Origin: Athripsodes cinereus | Taxonomy: Eukaryota > Arthropoda > Insecta > Trichoptera > Leptoceridae | Length of the DNA: 64,000 nt | Assembly (NCBI GenBank): GCA_947579605.1 | Contig: OX388312.1 | Coordinates: 4,030,001-4,094,000, forward strand | Reading direction: 5' to 3' | Shown: positions 44,553-55,859 of the stretch, one piece after another | Position numbering within the stretch: the stretch's first letter is position 1 | Layout of the letters: the number at the start of each line of letters is the position of its first letter | Position numbers and translations under genes: made by a program | Notes under the pieces: generated by a model | Seen by the model: only the letters and a program-made list of their open reading frames with translations | What the model was told of the DNA's origin: nothing | The model's database searches: none

Positions 44553-44945
44553 GTGATGCGGGACATTAGTCTAGTAAAATCTGTAGGCAACACAGTCTGT
44601 TCAATTTCGCAACAGTTTCGTAGTTTATCAAATGACAATTACATGCCAACAAATAATTGTATACATAATATACTGTTGAAATGGTTTGAGTCATTGTTAA
44701 GTAGAGGTGCTTATCCACTATTGTTTGAAGGCTTTTCAGTATACCTACAATGTTTATCTATTGATGGTATTATGCAACAATGTGTCAAACTATACTATAG
44801 TGTCAATCTACATCAACCTAAAACCGAGATATTCGACATCTTGGGTAAGGGTGCTAACACAAAGAAAGCGGGTTACCTGCTTTCAGATGCCTGCGTCTAC
44901 CAGCGCCGACAATGTTTACATGCATTTCAATGGACACGAACATAG
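44553..44945 (+). CDS. Open frame of 130 codons, unrecognised, doubtful
   Basis: An ATG-started frame, MMRDISLVKSVGNTVCSISQ onward, with mixed composition and no motif that I know. Its last third lies inside the MITE at 44843-45041, which argues that at least the C-terminus is not ancestral coding sequence. No convincing acceptor or promoter. It could be a decayed exon or chance. Confidence 0.15.
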   Translation: MMRDISLVKSVGNTVCSISQQFRSLSNDNYMPTNNCIHNILLKWFESLLSRGAYPLLFEGFSVYLQCLSIDGIMQQCVKLYYSVNLHQPKTEIFDILGKGANTKKAGYLLSDACVYQRRQCLHAFQWTRT

Positions 44946-45041
44946 TTAAAGCAGGAACGCCGATTGCGATTTACTTTGCCGGCGCTTACCGGCACTTATC
45001 GGCGCTGGCAACCTGCTTTCTTTGTGTTTGCACACTAAGCC
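44843..45041. mobile_element. MITE, ~199 bp, GC-richer than surroundings
   Basis: Imperfect inverted ends: GGGTAAGGGTGCTAACACAA on the left, and on the right the complement of GGCTTAGTGTGCAAACACAA, both followed by AGAAAGC. The interior carries gccgg/ccggc-rich segments. No target duplication identified. Confidence 0.6.
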
Positions 45042-45584
45042 AACGCAACGTGCTGACATAATAGTACGGGTTGTGAGTTTAAAAAATGTAGGTTTTAAAG
45101 AGGATTATGGTGAAGATTGATTCAGCGTTGAGGCATACCGCCAATTATGAATGACGACTGGTATCTTTACTACATAATATATGGTAACTATAGAGTAACA
45201 ATGAAATATAGCATTTTTGGGTTTGAATTGTGATAAGTATAACTCATTTTGAAAATATATTTTGACTATTGTTGCAGAATACCACCCATAGTGTATTCGC
45301 TTTTAGTGTGGATAGGTAGTTAGTGTACATGGCTACAATTATTACTTCCTCACAAAGCAAGCACCTCTTGTATTGCATCAAAGCAAAATAATATATTGAT
45401 AACTAGTAGCTACAAACAAACATACCTAGAAAATAATGACATTTGAAAATTATGCGAAAATCTGCGTAAACATTTTAGTTCGCATTTGTGAATATTAGTG
45501 AACCATTTACTAGATAATATTTCGAAAAATAAAATTAGCCTCTATAATAACTCCCTTCTTTAGGACACGAACATTTATTATTTA

Positions 45585-45820
45585 GACCGTGGAACGCCCG
45601 GTAAAAAATTGGTCTCCCACTCTTTTCTGTAAGTTTTCGAGTGTCCCGTAAAAGACAGGTGTTCGAAAAAATCATTTCAAGACATTTTACATATTAAATT
45701 CAGCGATGAGGTTTGCCACATATCCTGATTTTATATTAGCACGGAGAGGACAGCTTGTATGTTTATTATATGCAGCTAGTCTGCTGGATACCCCACTTGT
45801 GGTTCATGCGTAATAGTATA
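45585..45820 (-). repeat. Family C repeat, near full-length copy
   Basis: In reverse: gtggaacgcccggtaaaaaa, ttggtctcccactctttt, gtaagttttcgagtgtcccg, gcacggagaggacagcttgt, ctgctggataccccacttgt. All blocks are present in the family order. Confidence 0.75.
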
Positions 45821-45961
45821 GTAGTAGTAATTTACCTATTATTATTTTTTATTATAAGAAAATGAAATGAAACAAAAAATTTAGTAATTCCATTTGTCTG
45901 ATGATGAGAGCGGAAGTTTTCAAAGTGTGGTTCGCAAATCAACTAAGTCACAAGCGGAACC

Positions 45962-46052
45962 TTTTTTTTTTTTTTTTAAGATATATCTGGGTTTTGTTAT
46001 AAACCCAAATACAACCTTATACACATTTCGAACCCCGGACCTCATGTTCGAG
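45962..46052 (-). mobile_element. SINE family A, copy A4 with internal deletion
   Basis: The tail and 3' body (agatatatctgggttttgtt) are intact. The sequence then jumps from cttatacacatttc directly to gaaccccggacctcatgttc, deleting about 65 bp, and the tRNA-like 5' end is missing. Confidence 0.75.
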
Positions 46053-46105
46053 ATATATTGTTTCAATTTGAATTCTTATTTCAATTGAAACACTATAGGT
46101 ATATA

Positions 46106-46137
46106 ACATAACATAACATAACACGTATAGACAATTA
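46106..46137 (-). repeat. SINE family B, 3'-end scrap (B5)
   Basis: aacataacataacataacac followed by gtatagacaatt equals the 3' terminus and (TGTTA)n tail of family B in reverse. The rest of the element is absent. It lies 54 bp from SINE A4. Confidence 0.55.
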
Positions 46138-47567
46138 TTATACCATCGATAAGTTCAATTTTATTGACAAATACTGCAAAATATGTAGGGTAACAGCTTT
46201 GAAAAAATAGTATCAGTTCGATGAATATTTTTTGAGTGACCCTGGGTTTAAGGCTAGTGAGAATAATCATTGTATTGAACGAACTATTTTAATAATAAAA
46301 TTATATATTTTTTAGTATATGTACCGCCAAAGCGAGTACAAAACATAATTCAATAGTTTAAAAATCATCTCCGCTTTGATTATTATCATCCAGCATGCTT
46401 CAAGAAAAATAACTATAATAATCAATTATCTATTATGGAAGCATTTTGAAATTTCAAAAAAAGAAATACCCACTGCTCACAAGATCCTCTTTCACCATAC
46501 TCTAACTAACTATTAATTTTCATGATTTTTGTTTTTAATTATAATATTAAAAAAAAATGTATATTATGTGTTCGTCATACACGTTGCTAGCAAACAATAA
46601 TGGTAATTTGTGGGACCTTGATAATTGGTTTGTTTATTGATGAGATTTGAATGTTGATATTTATTTATTAAGTATGTAAAAGGTTCACGCCGTATGTTAT
46701 GATGAAAAAGTTAAACTGTTTATGTCCTTTAAGACACTAAATAAATACTCCGTTCCTCATCCTTAAATAGAAGTTCTCAAAATCATGCTTGATGTTCTAA
46801 TACAATAAACGTGAGGTAATCACGCCCCCAAAAGAAGAAGCATGGTATATGGTATCTAGGTGCTCATCGGGTACGACGCTCAATCTTAAACTCAAGCTTA
46901 TCTTAAATGTATGTTCAATTTGAAAGAATAAGATGAATGAATTGAACACATAATAAATCAAAAATGAGCTTTTTCACTCCTTGCATACTTATTTTATTTT
47001 TGATATATATATATATAATAATATGTTTTTCAAAGTGATGTGAAAATTAGGTTAAAAGGGTAACAAGTCTCGAGAAATGTAACAAATACTTTTACTTATT
47101 ATGATAAATTAACCATTTTAACAAAAAGCTCCCCCGCTTTGTATGGTTACTGTGGGGATAGGTAAGTTGGTACCTACTTTAACAACAATAATTAAAAACT
47201 ATTAAACTCCATAGAAGCTTGTCATCGTGAATTTTAATGCATCTTCAGTAATTCGTCTGTGGTTTTAAGTGGGTGGCGGGAATGAGACCAATGAATGTGA
47301 AACAAAGGAAAGAGTATGTTTATGTTTTTAAAGTTATTGGATATAAATTTTGTTATGAATAAAATTATTCGAGTTTATCAAGTCCGTCAACAAATTTGAG
47401 TGTAATAAATTCTAAACAAATTTTTTAACTTTAAATACCAAGAAATACGTTCTTTTTTTATTTCAGCTACTCGACGTTAATTTTTGAATATAAGTATCCC
47501 CATTAACTGTGTCGGTGTTTATGTAGTAGAATTCCATAATTACAATACAATTTTTTTCTTCTACTAT
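46138..47567. other. Intergenic, no gene seen
   Basis: AT-rich with a (TA)n run at about 47002-47018. Nothing else identifiable. Confidence 0.4.
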
Positions 47568-47683
47568 ACGTTCTTTATTGATAGAGACTTCTTTCGTTTT
47601 ATAAGGACATTGTCAATCTTATAAAAAACCAGATTTATTTTTAATCAGATTGACAATGTCCTTATAAGACGAATAAAGAACAT
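47568..47683. repeat. Hairpin-forming inverted repeat
   Basis: The left arm (gttctttatt; cgttttataaggacattgtc; aatct) and right arm (agattgacaatgtccttata; agacgaataaagaac) are near-perfect complements with a short A/T loop. Confidence 0.7.
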
Positions 47684-48421
47684 ACAGAAAAAGATAACAT
47701 TTGTTTTTAAATTTCACAAGTTTCCACATTACTTTACGTTCTTATCTTTTGGAGTTGACACTAACAACAATTGGTTGCAAAAAAATTCCGAGCAGAATTG
47801 CCTGGAGAAATATGAGTAAGGCTAATGTTCAACAGTGGGTAGAAATGGCTGCATATTAAGTAAGTTATATAGTTCTCTCCGTTGATATTATTTCATTGGT
47901 TAACACTACTAACTGGATCATCAATCATGTAGCTCCCGAGCGCTTCATCGTTTATGCTTCCAGCACTATTATACATTATATTGTTTGAGCTCTTTCAGTG
48001 CTGCTCTCTCCAGTAGATACCACCTACCTACCACCACTCTTCTTTATCAGCTTGTATATTAATCACACTTAAAAATATTTTTACTATCTTTTACTTTAAA
48101 ATATTACTTATCCTCCTCTCTCAAGATGCTCTCCGGGTGAAATCCTTCATGAGACACGTCACTTGGGATAATAATTACTTATATTTATGACCTACTGTAC
48201 CTAAAGGTAGTACACTATTTCATGATTTTTGAAAAGGATCAAATGAGATATTTTGAATTTTACACAAATCGAAAAATATTTAGTATACATTGACATTGTA
48301 TTTTAAAATAATATAGTATTTTAAAATGTGTGGAATTTACTTAGTAAACTAAAAGATGTAAAGAACTTCACTTATTTTAGAGGCATTAACTATGTATGTA
48401 ACAATTTCTAGACATTTTTTT

Positions 48422-48570
48422 TACATGAATTTCTATGTTTATTTGTTACATGAATTTAAAATACGCTATCGCGATTTCAGTGTCCCTACACCATTGACGA
48501 GCTTTTCAAGACTACCTGCCGATAGCGTATTTTTAAATTAATGTGACAAATAAACATAGAAATTCAAGTA
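48422..48570. mobile_element. Foldback element, family G-related, copy G1
   Basis: Arms tacatgaatttctatgttta and its complement taaacatagaaattcaagta enclose ttaaaatacgctatcg...cgatagcgtatttttaa, then a short loop with ccattgacgagc. The left flank (attttagaggcattaactat) resembles the flanks of G2 and G3. Confidence 0.65.
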
Positions 48571-48749
48571 AAAAAAAATTAAAATGTTAAGAACTGTCTA
48601 GTAAAAGGCAGGTATTAGGTAAAGCTTTAATGATTCCAGCAAAATTTGTCTTGTAAATAAAAACAATAAATTTGTAAAAATGACTTTAAAAGACATTTAA
48701 TAATATCAGTTATTTTAGAAGGATTAACTATGTAACAGTTACGAGACAT

Positions 48750-49125
48750 TTTGAATGTTTTTTAAATATTCTACAATGCACATCCGTTACTTGATTTTTT
48801 AAAATCGCGATCGATTTCGGTAAATCTTTACCATTGACGAGCGAGATATTGACTTCAAACGTAAACAATATTGAATTCAAACGTAAATATTGTAAATAAA
48901 GTAATAAATCATTATAAATCACCTCTTCTCACAATGTTTACAATGCCTAATCCTTAACAGGTGCAGCTATTGTTTTCAATTATTTTGTTTTTGTAGATGT
49001 TTTAACAAAAATATTAGTCAGTATTATCTCGCTCGTCAATGGTAAAGGTTTACCGAAATCGATCGCGATTTTAAAAAATCAAGTAACGGATGTGCATTGT
49101 AGAATATTTAAAAAACATTCAAAAA
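48750..49125. mobile_element. Foldback element family G, copy G2
   Basis: Long inverted arms start tttgaatgttttttaaatat, run through gcacatccgttacttgattt and aatcgcgatcgatttcggta to ttaccattgacgagcgag, and are mirrored on the right. The loop (ggtgcagctattgttttcaa, ttattttgtttttgtagatg) is shared with G3, but the left side of the loop carries about 110 bp not seen there. Confidence 0.8.
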
Positions 49126-49210
49126 GACATTTAATATTTTCAATTGAACAATGAGATATGTCATCAATACTGTATGTATTATTCGTATACTTTTATTATT
49201 CTCTTTAATA
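49126..49210. other. Short spacer
   Basis: AT-rich, nothing seen. Confidence 0.4.
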
Positions 49211-49430
49211 TAAGTAATTGGTTTCCCACTCTTTTCCGTAAGTTTCCGAGTGTTCTGTAAAAGGCTGGTGTTCGAAAACATTAAGACATTTTAAATCCAG
49301 CGATTAGGTTTGCCACCCACTAAATGTCTTAATTTTTTGTTGGTACGGTGAGGACAGATTGCATGTTTATCATATCTGATCTGCTTGTTACCCCACTTGT
49401 GGAATATGCCGTGATGGTGTGTAGCAGTAG
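49211..49430 (-). repeat. Family C repeat, near full-length copy
   Basis: In reverse: gtttcccactcttttccgta, gagtgttctgtaaaaggctg, ttgttggtacggtgaggaca, ttaccccacttgtggaatat, gccgtgatgg. A ~10-bp gap lies in the region before ctgcttgttacc. Confidence 0.75.
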
Positions 49431-49838
49431 TAGTAGAATTGCCATAACTCTCTTCCAAAGATGTCCGAATAAAATAGTCGTGTTCATGAATCGCTTTGTG
49501 TTTTAATTGAAAAAACCAAGACATGTTTTCCACTCTGAGGATTTAAACAATAGTAGCGGCACGGAGAGATTCAATTTATGCTCATTTATTAATTAAAAAC
49601 ACAATTAAACAATCAATACAAGGTAATAAAATATTCACTGATTAACCAATTTGTAAGAGATACCTACCGTTATGGTATAGAATTTATATGTGGATATTAG
49701 TAGCATTATGAAGGCATATTCTAGATTTTATTTCTGTATTGTTAAAATTATTAAATTTTATTTTCTTATTCCTGATATTAAGGATTTTTTTTAATTCAAA
49801 ATATTATTTTTGTTATTTGTTATGAGAAGACCTGTAGG
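49431..49838. other. Intergenic, no gene seen
   Basis: AT-rich, nothing identifiable. Confidence 0.4.
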
Positions 49839-50019
49839 CCTAGTCAAAACACATTTAAGCGTTACGTTTTCGTTCAAACGCGGACGACGTTGCGAGAACG
49901 TGTCAATTTTCGTAGCTACTTGTGTATTTTAGCTACGAAAATTGATACGTTCTCGCAACCTCGTCTTGTTTGAACGAAAACGAAACGAAAACGTAACGCT
50001 TAAATGTGTTTTGACTAGG
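49839..50019. mobile_element. MITE family D, copy D3 (almost perfect palindrome)
   Basis: Ends CCTAGTCAAAACACATTTAA with the complement on the right. Further nested arms are gttacgttttcgttcaaacg and caattttcgtagctac / gtagctacgaaaattg. The interior differs from D1 and D2; only the termini are shared. Confidence 0.75.
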
Positions 50020-50079
50020 GGCCATTGATATTGTATTTGTTTGTGTTTGTAATTATTTTGACTTTACATTTAAATTATA

Positions 50080-50230
50080 ATATTACTTTTACCAACTGAA
50101 ATCTCAATATTTTTGTTAATTTAATTATTATTATTTTTACTTTGAATTTGCTTGTTGTTGTTATATTTATTTTGTGATGTAAACATGTAAAAGGCGAAAG
50201 CCGTGAATGTGCTTAAATAAATAAATAAAA
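50080..50230 (+). repeat. LINE-like 3' end with (AAAT)n tail
   Basis: catgtaaaaggcgaaagccg then tgaatgtgcttaaataaata. It shares its terminal motif with 30191-30270 (minus). Body unidentified. Confidence 0.4.
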
Positions 50231-50679
50231 GTATTGTAAAATTTGCAAAATTTTACGGAGTACTTTTGAATAAGCTTAAAAACACTTACAAGGATAAGAC
50301 AAGTAGGTACCTATGTACATTATATTATGTATTCGAATAATTCAAAAACTTTCCTCTGGCAATGTGACCACTTTACACACAGTGGGCAATTCACTTTATT
50401 CCGACACTCAACGTCTACGGTCTCAGTACAACTTTTCAATACTACGTGTACGGAATACATAATTATATTATTGTACGACATACTTAACCTAAGAAGAATG
50501 TGACCAAGGGAAGGTAATACTTACAAAATACAAAGTATGGGCTTTCCTAAAAGGAATGAATTTACATTGAAACATTGAAATAAGTTCTTTGTTTCAACAA
50601 CTTAAAGGAAATCTAATAATCAATAATTATCTATATCTGTTATTTTAGAAGGATTAACTATGTAACAGTTACGAGACAT
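50231..50679. other. Intergenic, no gene seen
   Basis: AT-rich. Its last ~45 bp (ttattttagaaggattaact onward) duplicate the left flank of G2, showing that the G family extends beyond the inverted arms. Confidence 0.45.
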
Positions 50680-50950
50680 TTTGAATGTTTTTTAAGTATG
50701 CATCCGTTACTTGATTATTTAAATCGCGATCGATTTCGGTAAACCTATACCATTGACGAGCGATATAATACCTACTGACTAATATTTGGTGCAGCTATTG
50801 TTTTCAATTATTTTGTTTTTGTAGATGTTTTCACAAAAATATTAGTCAGTATTATATCGCTCGTCAATGGTATAGGTTTACCGAAATCGATCGCGATTTA
50901 AATAATCAAGTAACGGATGTGCATTGTAGAATACTTAAAAAACATTTAAA
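50680..50950. mobile_element. Foldback element family G, copy G3
   Basis: The inverted arms contain gcatccgttacttgattatt, aatcgcgatcgatttcggta and ccattgacgagcgatataat, mirrored to the right. The arms extend further toward the loop than in G2 (tactgactaatattt / aaatattagtcagta). Loop shared with G2. Confidence 0.8.
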
Positions 50951-51159
50951 ATTATTATCTAATTACTTTCAAGAGGCGTATTCCTTGAACTAAAATAAAA
51001 GTAACGAATGAAAGTATTTTATTCTCTGCATCTACCCTATAAGTGATGCAGCATGAGGAGATTGATAAATGTAATATAGAAAAGATTAAAACACCTTATA
51101 ATGTATCGCAGTGTATTGCATTATTTGCTTTTGTGTAGAATGTTTACTATTTTTTTTTT

Positions 51160-51862
51160 GTTTTACTGGATTTGGGCACAACGTGCAGATGACAAAACCA
51201 ATCGGACAACTCGATTGGAGAATCATGTTTACACAATGTAACATTATGCAAAATCTAATCGAAAGAAGTGAGAAAGGCGTCCCAAAGCTTACGAATTAGC
51301 TCTAGGCTGGCTTAAGTGACAGGACAAATCTTTAAATAATATCAACTAGGGTCCAGAAGAGCTAAATGACAAAGATGAGCGGGAACCTACAGCATAAGAC
51401 CTAAAAACATGGAGCTAAGTTCTTGTCTAAGAATTAGATTTCTATCGAAATTATGCTTTTTTTATTTAAAATAGGTCTAATTTGAGATTTTTCATAGTAT
51501 TTGATGGATAAGTAAGAAATTACAAAAATAAAAGAAATTTATGTACCTACGTACCCATTAAAGTGTGAAATATTCAAAATATAATACAAATATGACGTAA
51601 TCTATGTATATACTATTTATATTATATTGTTCAGATACTTACATAGTAGATAAAGTCTATATTTTATTTGAAGTATTTTTGACACACATATTCGAAATTC
51701 TTATGATTATTCAACCGACACCGAAAGTGATCATTTATGCCAGCCGAGAACTAATTCGCAATCGTTGGGACGCCTTTCTCACTTCTTCCGATTAGATTTT
51801 GCTCAATGTTACATAGTGTACAAGCATTGTTCTCCAGTCGAGATATCTGATTGGCATTTCAT
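51160..51862 (+). mobile_element. Family E element, copy E1 (~700 bp, most complete)
   Basis: The left terminus (gatgacaaaaccaatcggac; actcgattggagaatcatgt; ttacacaatgtaacatta; aagaagtgagaaaggcgtcc) is inverted at the right (gggacgcctttctcacttct; gctcaatgttacatagtgta; ctgattggcatttcatttt). The arms are about 130 bp. The interior is non-coding. E2 and E3 are partial and short forms. Confidence 0.75.
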
Positions 51863-52680
51863 TTTGTTTATTTTATATGTTTATTTGAAATATGACATTT
51901 CAGGAGAATAAAATATGGCATTTTAATTTCGAGAATGCAATACCTATAAAAATAGTGTTGTGTTCTATGTTTTCTTTGAATAAAACGCCGTTTTAAAATA
52001 TTTAGCTTTTTCATAAAAATTGCTGTGATTAATTGAAGTATATCACGTTTAATGAAAAATGTTAAGTCTTTCGTTGAGGTGTCATATTCAAATTAGTATT
52101 AATTCACAAAACTTTGATAAATGCATTTTATGGAATAATTTATATAATTAGGAATGTTATGCAAAAAAAGCAAGTAAACCCTAAAAGACTGCTGCATGAT
52201 GTGTGTATTTTTCATTATTCAAATTATCTTAACTTTTTAAAGTCAATTTATGAATTTATTCAATGACAATGAATCTCATTATTTTATATGCGACAGTTTC
52301 ATATAAGCGACAATTTTGTATAGAATGATTAAAGTTAACGATTAATCTCATGCAATCTTTTAATTTTAAATCTAGTTTTATGAAAACGTCAAATTAAAAT
52401 CACTCTGGTCTACTGACACAGATGCTGTTAATTTATTTAGTTCATAGAGACACATATAGAGAGTTTTGCAAAACATATATGAATACAAAGAGATAAAAAA
52501 TATTGATCTGATTAGGCCCTCCATTAAACTTCTTAAAATCAACGCAAAAAAATTCTGAGACGTGCGATAGACATGATGCAGAGCCATGCAGAGGAATTGG
52601 GTATGTTGCTCGGACTTAAATGCCACTCTAAGTCTAAACTATGCCTTGAGTGGATTCGTAAGCGTCGAAACTCTGTATCA
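51863..52680. other. Intergenic, no gene seen
   Basis: AT-rich. A weakly coding-like scrap at about 52500-52626 on the minus strand (SEQHTQFLCMALHHVYRTSQ) has no recognisable family and may be transposon debris. Confidence 0.35.
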
Positions 52681-52868
52681 TTTTTTTTTTTAAAAAGATA
52701 TATCTGGGTTTTTTGTTTGTTATAAACCCAAATACAACCTTATACACCTTTCACAGTAAGCTACTAAAAGCTTGTGTCGTGAAAGGGGAGTTTGCCGGTA
52801 CCTGGTATCGAACCACGGCCCCCTTGTTCACGAGGCCGAGACTCTACCTCCAGGTTACCGACGAACTC
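52681..52868 (-). mobile_element. SINE family A, copy A5 (full length)
   Basis: Complete from the poly(A) tail (T run at 52681) to gttaccgacgaactc. It has a small insertion in the 3' body (gggttttttgtttgttataa versus gggttttgttataa) that is also seen in A1 as aacaaacaaaacccag. Confidence 0.85.
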
Positions 52869-54599
52869 CTAAAGGAAGAATACATTCCTAAAGGAAGTTC
52901 ACATAATTATGTATTATACCATGTACAACTAACCTACCTAGTTAATACCTACTCAAATAGGTTGACTAGCGGTCTTTGCTTTGTAAGCAAGGGGTCGTGG
53001 GTTCGATTACCGGAGTGAACAGAATGTTTCTGATCGTTTCTGGAGTTCAATTGATTAGAATGATTGATCTAGAGTACATAGTTTGATAATCAAAAATAAT
53101 TATGATTAACATCTACACTTCTTAGTAAGAAAATACAGTCTCCGACATCCGATTGTCATATAACTCATTGAATAATAATACGATTTCATTTCACTTGATT
53201 AGCACGTAGCACTATAAGTGGTCGCCTAGTTAAAAAAAAATAAACTGTACATTTTAGGATTTCTGGTAAAAAATCGCTGAAACCGAAATAAGTACATTAG
53301 TGGACAGATTATTTTTCCTGAAGTTTGCATCGTGATTATGTGAAACTTCTTTCACTTCTCTTGTTAAAATACTGTTTAAAAGGTGTGCACTATACTCGCT
53401 CTTTAAAATTGGAATCCTTTCAAGAATACTCGTAGCATAGCTGTGAATACTTTTCTAATATTACTTTTACAACCGTCTCGTAATAGCGCAAGTCATCTGG
53501 GATGTCACAATGGCATGTGCAAGTTTCTGTGTACTGTCAATGTAATTTGACTTTAATCATAATGAAAATAAGTTATATACACGTCTTAGATGTCGTGGTT
53601 AGTATAGATAATCTCGCCACTGCACATCGTCCTAGTTTTTTTTAAATTTTATATTGTTTTGTTAACACTGTTATATAACGATGATGTGCAAAAAGAATAA
53701 ATGAATAAATAAATAAATAAACTATCATCGTTTGAACCGTATTTAAAATATAATTTCAAATTATCTAGTGTCCAGGTGAGCATTATTACTCACGAACTTT
53801 TCATTACCTAAATTAATTCTTCTTAAGTAAGGTCCTCTTGCTATGTGGAGGCTCAGGCTATCCTTCTATCGTTTTCGTTTAAATTTATTTAAAAATATTT
53901 ATCCATACTATGACGGCATTCCCCACAAATGGGTAGTTAGCTAATTTGAAAATAGTCGATTGAATATTTAGTTTTTTTCTCATCGAGTCTTCGTAATTGA
54001 ATTGGTACTCCACTCTTTTGTAAGTTTTCGAACTACCTACTATCTTCTGACCATCGCACAATTTTTGGAACTCAACTCACTAAATAAAGTGCATTTTTTC
54101 GGTATTGTTTATTTAAATAATTGAGTTTTTTTGTTTATCGTATATCAATGATGATGATGATGGATGATTTCCTTAGCGCCGTTTAATGGAGAAACGAATA
54201 GATTATGGTTCATAGCTAACTCATTTATTCTGAATTGTATGATTACACAAGTAAATTCACGGATTCTTCAGTACGTAAAAATAGAGAAAAATCTTATTAT
54301 GTAGAAACAGCTTAATTTATCAAATAAAAAAGCTACGTTTTTTCAATATTCTAAGAGAACAACAAATAAAAAAGGTGTAAAAAAAATGAGTCATAATGTG
54401 GTGTTTGCATTTAGTACAATCGACGAATTATGTGAACGCTGTTATACAAGTCAGAGGTGTTTGATGAACCAAGTAAATCAAAACACGGATTTCTCTATTT
54501 ACACAATAATGAAAAATACTGCGGATAGAAGACGATTGCACAAAGCGATGTACCCGTATTTTTTAGGAGGTCATGGCCCTCAGCTATGATGACATTTAT
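52869..54599. other. Intergenic, no gene seen
   Basis: AT-rich. A family-C-like scrap at 53905-53950 (actatgacggcattccccac) and a simple (AAAT)n run at about 53696-53721 that may be a LINE tail. Confidence 0.35.
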
Positions 54600-54775
54600 T
54601 ATAGACAGAGAGAGAGAAAGAGAGATTTTTGACCATCCAGAGAGTGTTCGTCGTAGTATACAACTCATCATCTCGACCTTCGACGCTCTTCTCAGGAGTA
54701 TAGAGCGTCTTTGCGCCAATTGACTCACCCCTTTCCACGACATTTCTAGCTCTCTCATGTCGTTTTCATAATTGT
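54600..54775 (-). mobile_element. Possible LINE C-terminal fragment with (GA)n tail
   Basis: On the minus strand MRELEMSWKGVSQLAQRRSI resembles the SWxxVxxLAQDRxxW segment near the C-terminus of insect non-LTR polyproteins. It runs into a GA-rich tail at about 54603-54625. The frame after LAQRR looks degraded. Weak evidence. Confidence 0.35.
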
Positions 54776-55041
54776 TCCTATGACAACGACATCAGTATGC
54801 AGTTAAAAAAAACTTATGAAGTCATTGTCCTGGTCACTAATATTTTAAATAAAATATAGTAAACATAAAACAATTTGGTTTTTGTTACATGAAATAAAAT
54901 GGAGTTTTACAAAATAAATGTCGATTCAATTAATAAAAGTACACAATATTGTTTCGTCTCTTAACGAAACATATCAATACTGTTTAAAAAAATAGTATCT
55001 TAATACTATTTTTGTTATTTTTGTATTACTTCTATTACCAC

Positions 55042-55205
55042 TATACCATTACGGCATATCCCACATGTGGAGTAGTCAGCAGACAAGCTACACGTAATAA
55101 ACATGCAAGCCATCCTTTATCTGCCAACAAAAATTTAGACATTCACGATGAATTTTTCTGTGTTCTTCAGCGGATCACTCAGATGGTGATTTTTCACAAA
55201 ACGGC
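55042..55205 (+). repeat. Family C repeat, left part and middle
   Basis: taccattacggcatatccca, catgtggagtagtcagcaga and gtaataaacatgcaagccat match the family. After acattcacgatg the sequence diverges and ends with cacaaaacggcgc, a motif also found in the CR1/L2-like LINE 3' UTR. Confidence 0.6.
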
Positions 55206-55686
55206 GCAAAACTAAATTGTCTAGAGTATTATTATTATTATGGATGGAAAAACCTCATAGATGAATTTAAGATGTAAAATATACCTATTTTTTTAAAAAT
55301 TATTTAATTTATTATTGCAAATTACTTTTGTTCTAAGGTGATTATATTATGCACTCTTCGACTGTAAATTTATATATATCTTAGGAAAAAAAACAATATA
55401 TAATATTATGCTTTTCCAATCCTCGGAACCACCATCGCTTCCATCAAATAATAATAAAAGTGAACGGATGTACCTACAACAATTTATTTATTATTTATCT
55501 ATCGTGAATTTCTTCCACTATCCTCCAGCGCAGCGTCAGTGCTCAATGCTCATTCACTACTTTTACTTTTATTGCTAGGTATTAGTGTTTTTAAACTATT
55601 TTTGTTTTCTAATCTGCAGAGAGCATCTTCTTTATTATTGATTCACTAGCAAAACTTACTCGATAAATCTGGTTGCAGAGTAGCAT
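55206..55686. other. Intergenic, no gene seen
   Basis: AT-rich, nothing identifiable. Confidence 0.4.
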
Positions 55687-55859
55687 GAGTTCGTCGGTAG
55701 CCTGGAGGTAGAGTCTCGGCCTCGTGAACAAGGGGTCCGTGGTTCGATACCGGGTGCCGGCAAACTCCCCTTTCACGACACAAGCTTTTAGCTTACTGTG
55801 AAAAGTCTACAAGGTTATATTTGGGTTTATAACAAAACCCAGATGTATCTTTAAAAAAA
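55687..55859 (+). mobile_element. SINE family A, copy A6 (full length)
   Basis: gagttcgtcggtagcctgga through ggttcgataccgggtgccgg to aacaaaacccagatgtatct and a short A run. Close to A1, but with a much shorter tail. Confidence 0.85.

Noticed and set aside
54386..54589. 67-codon ORF as a gene
   Set aside because: No motif, no splice context, and composition close to background.
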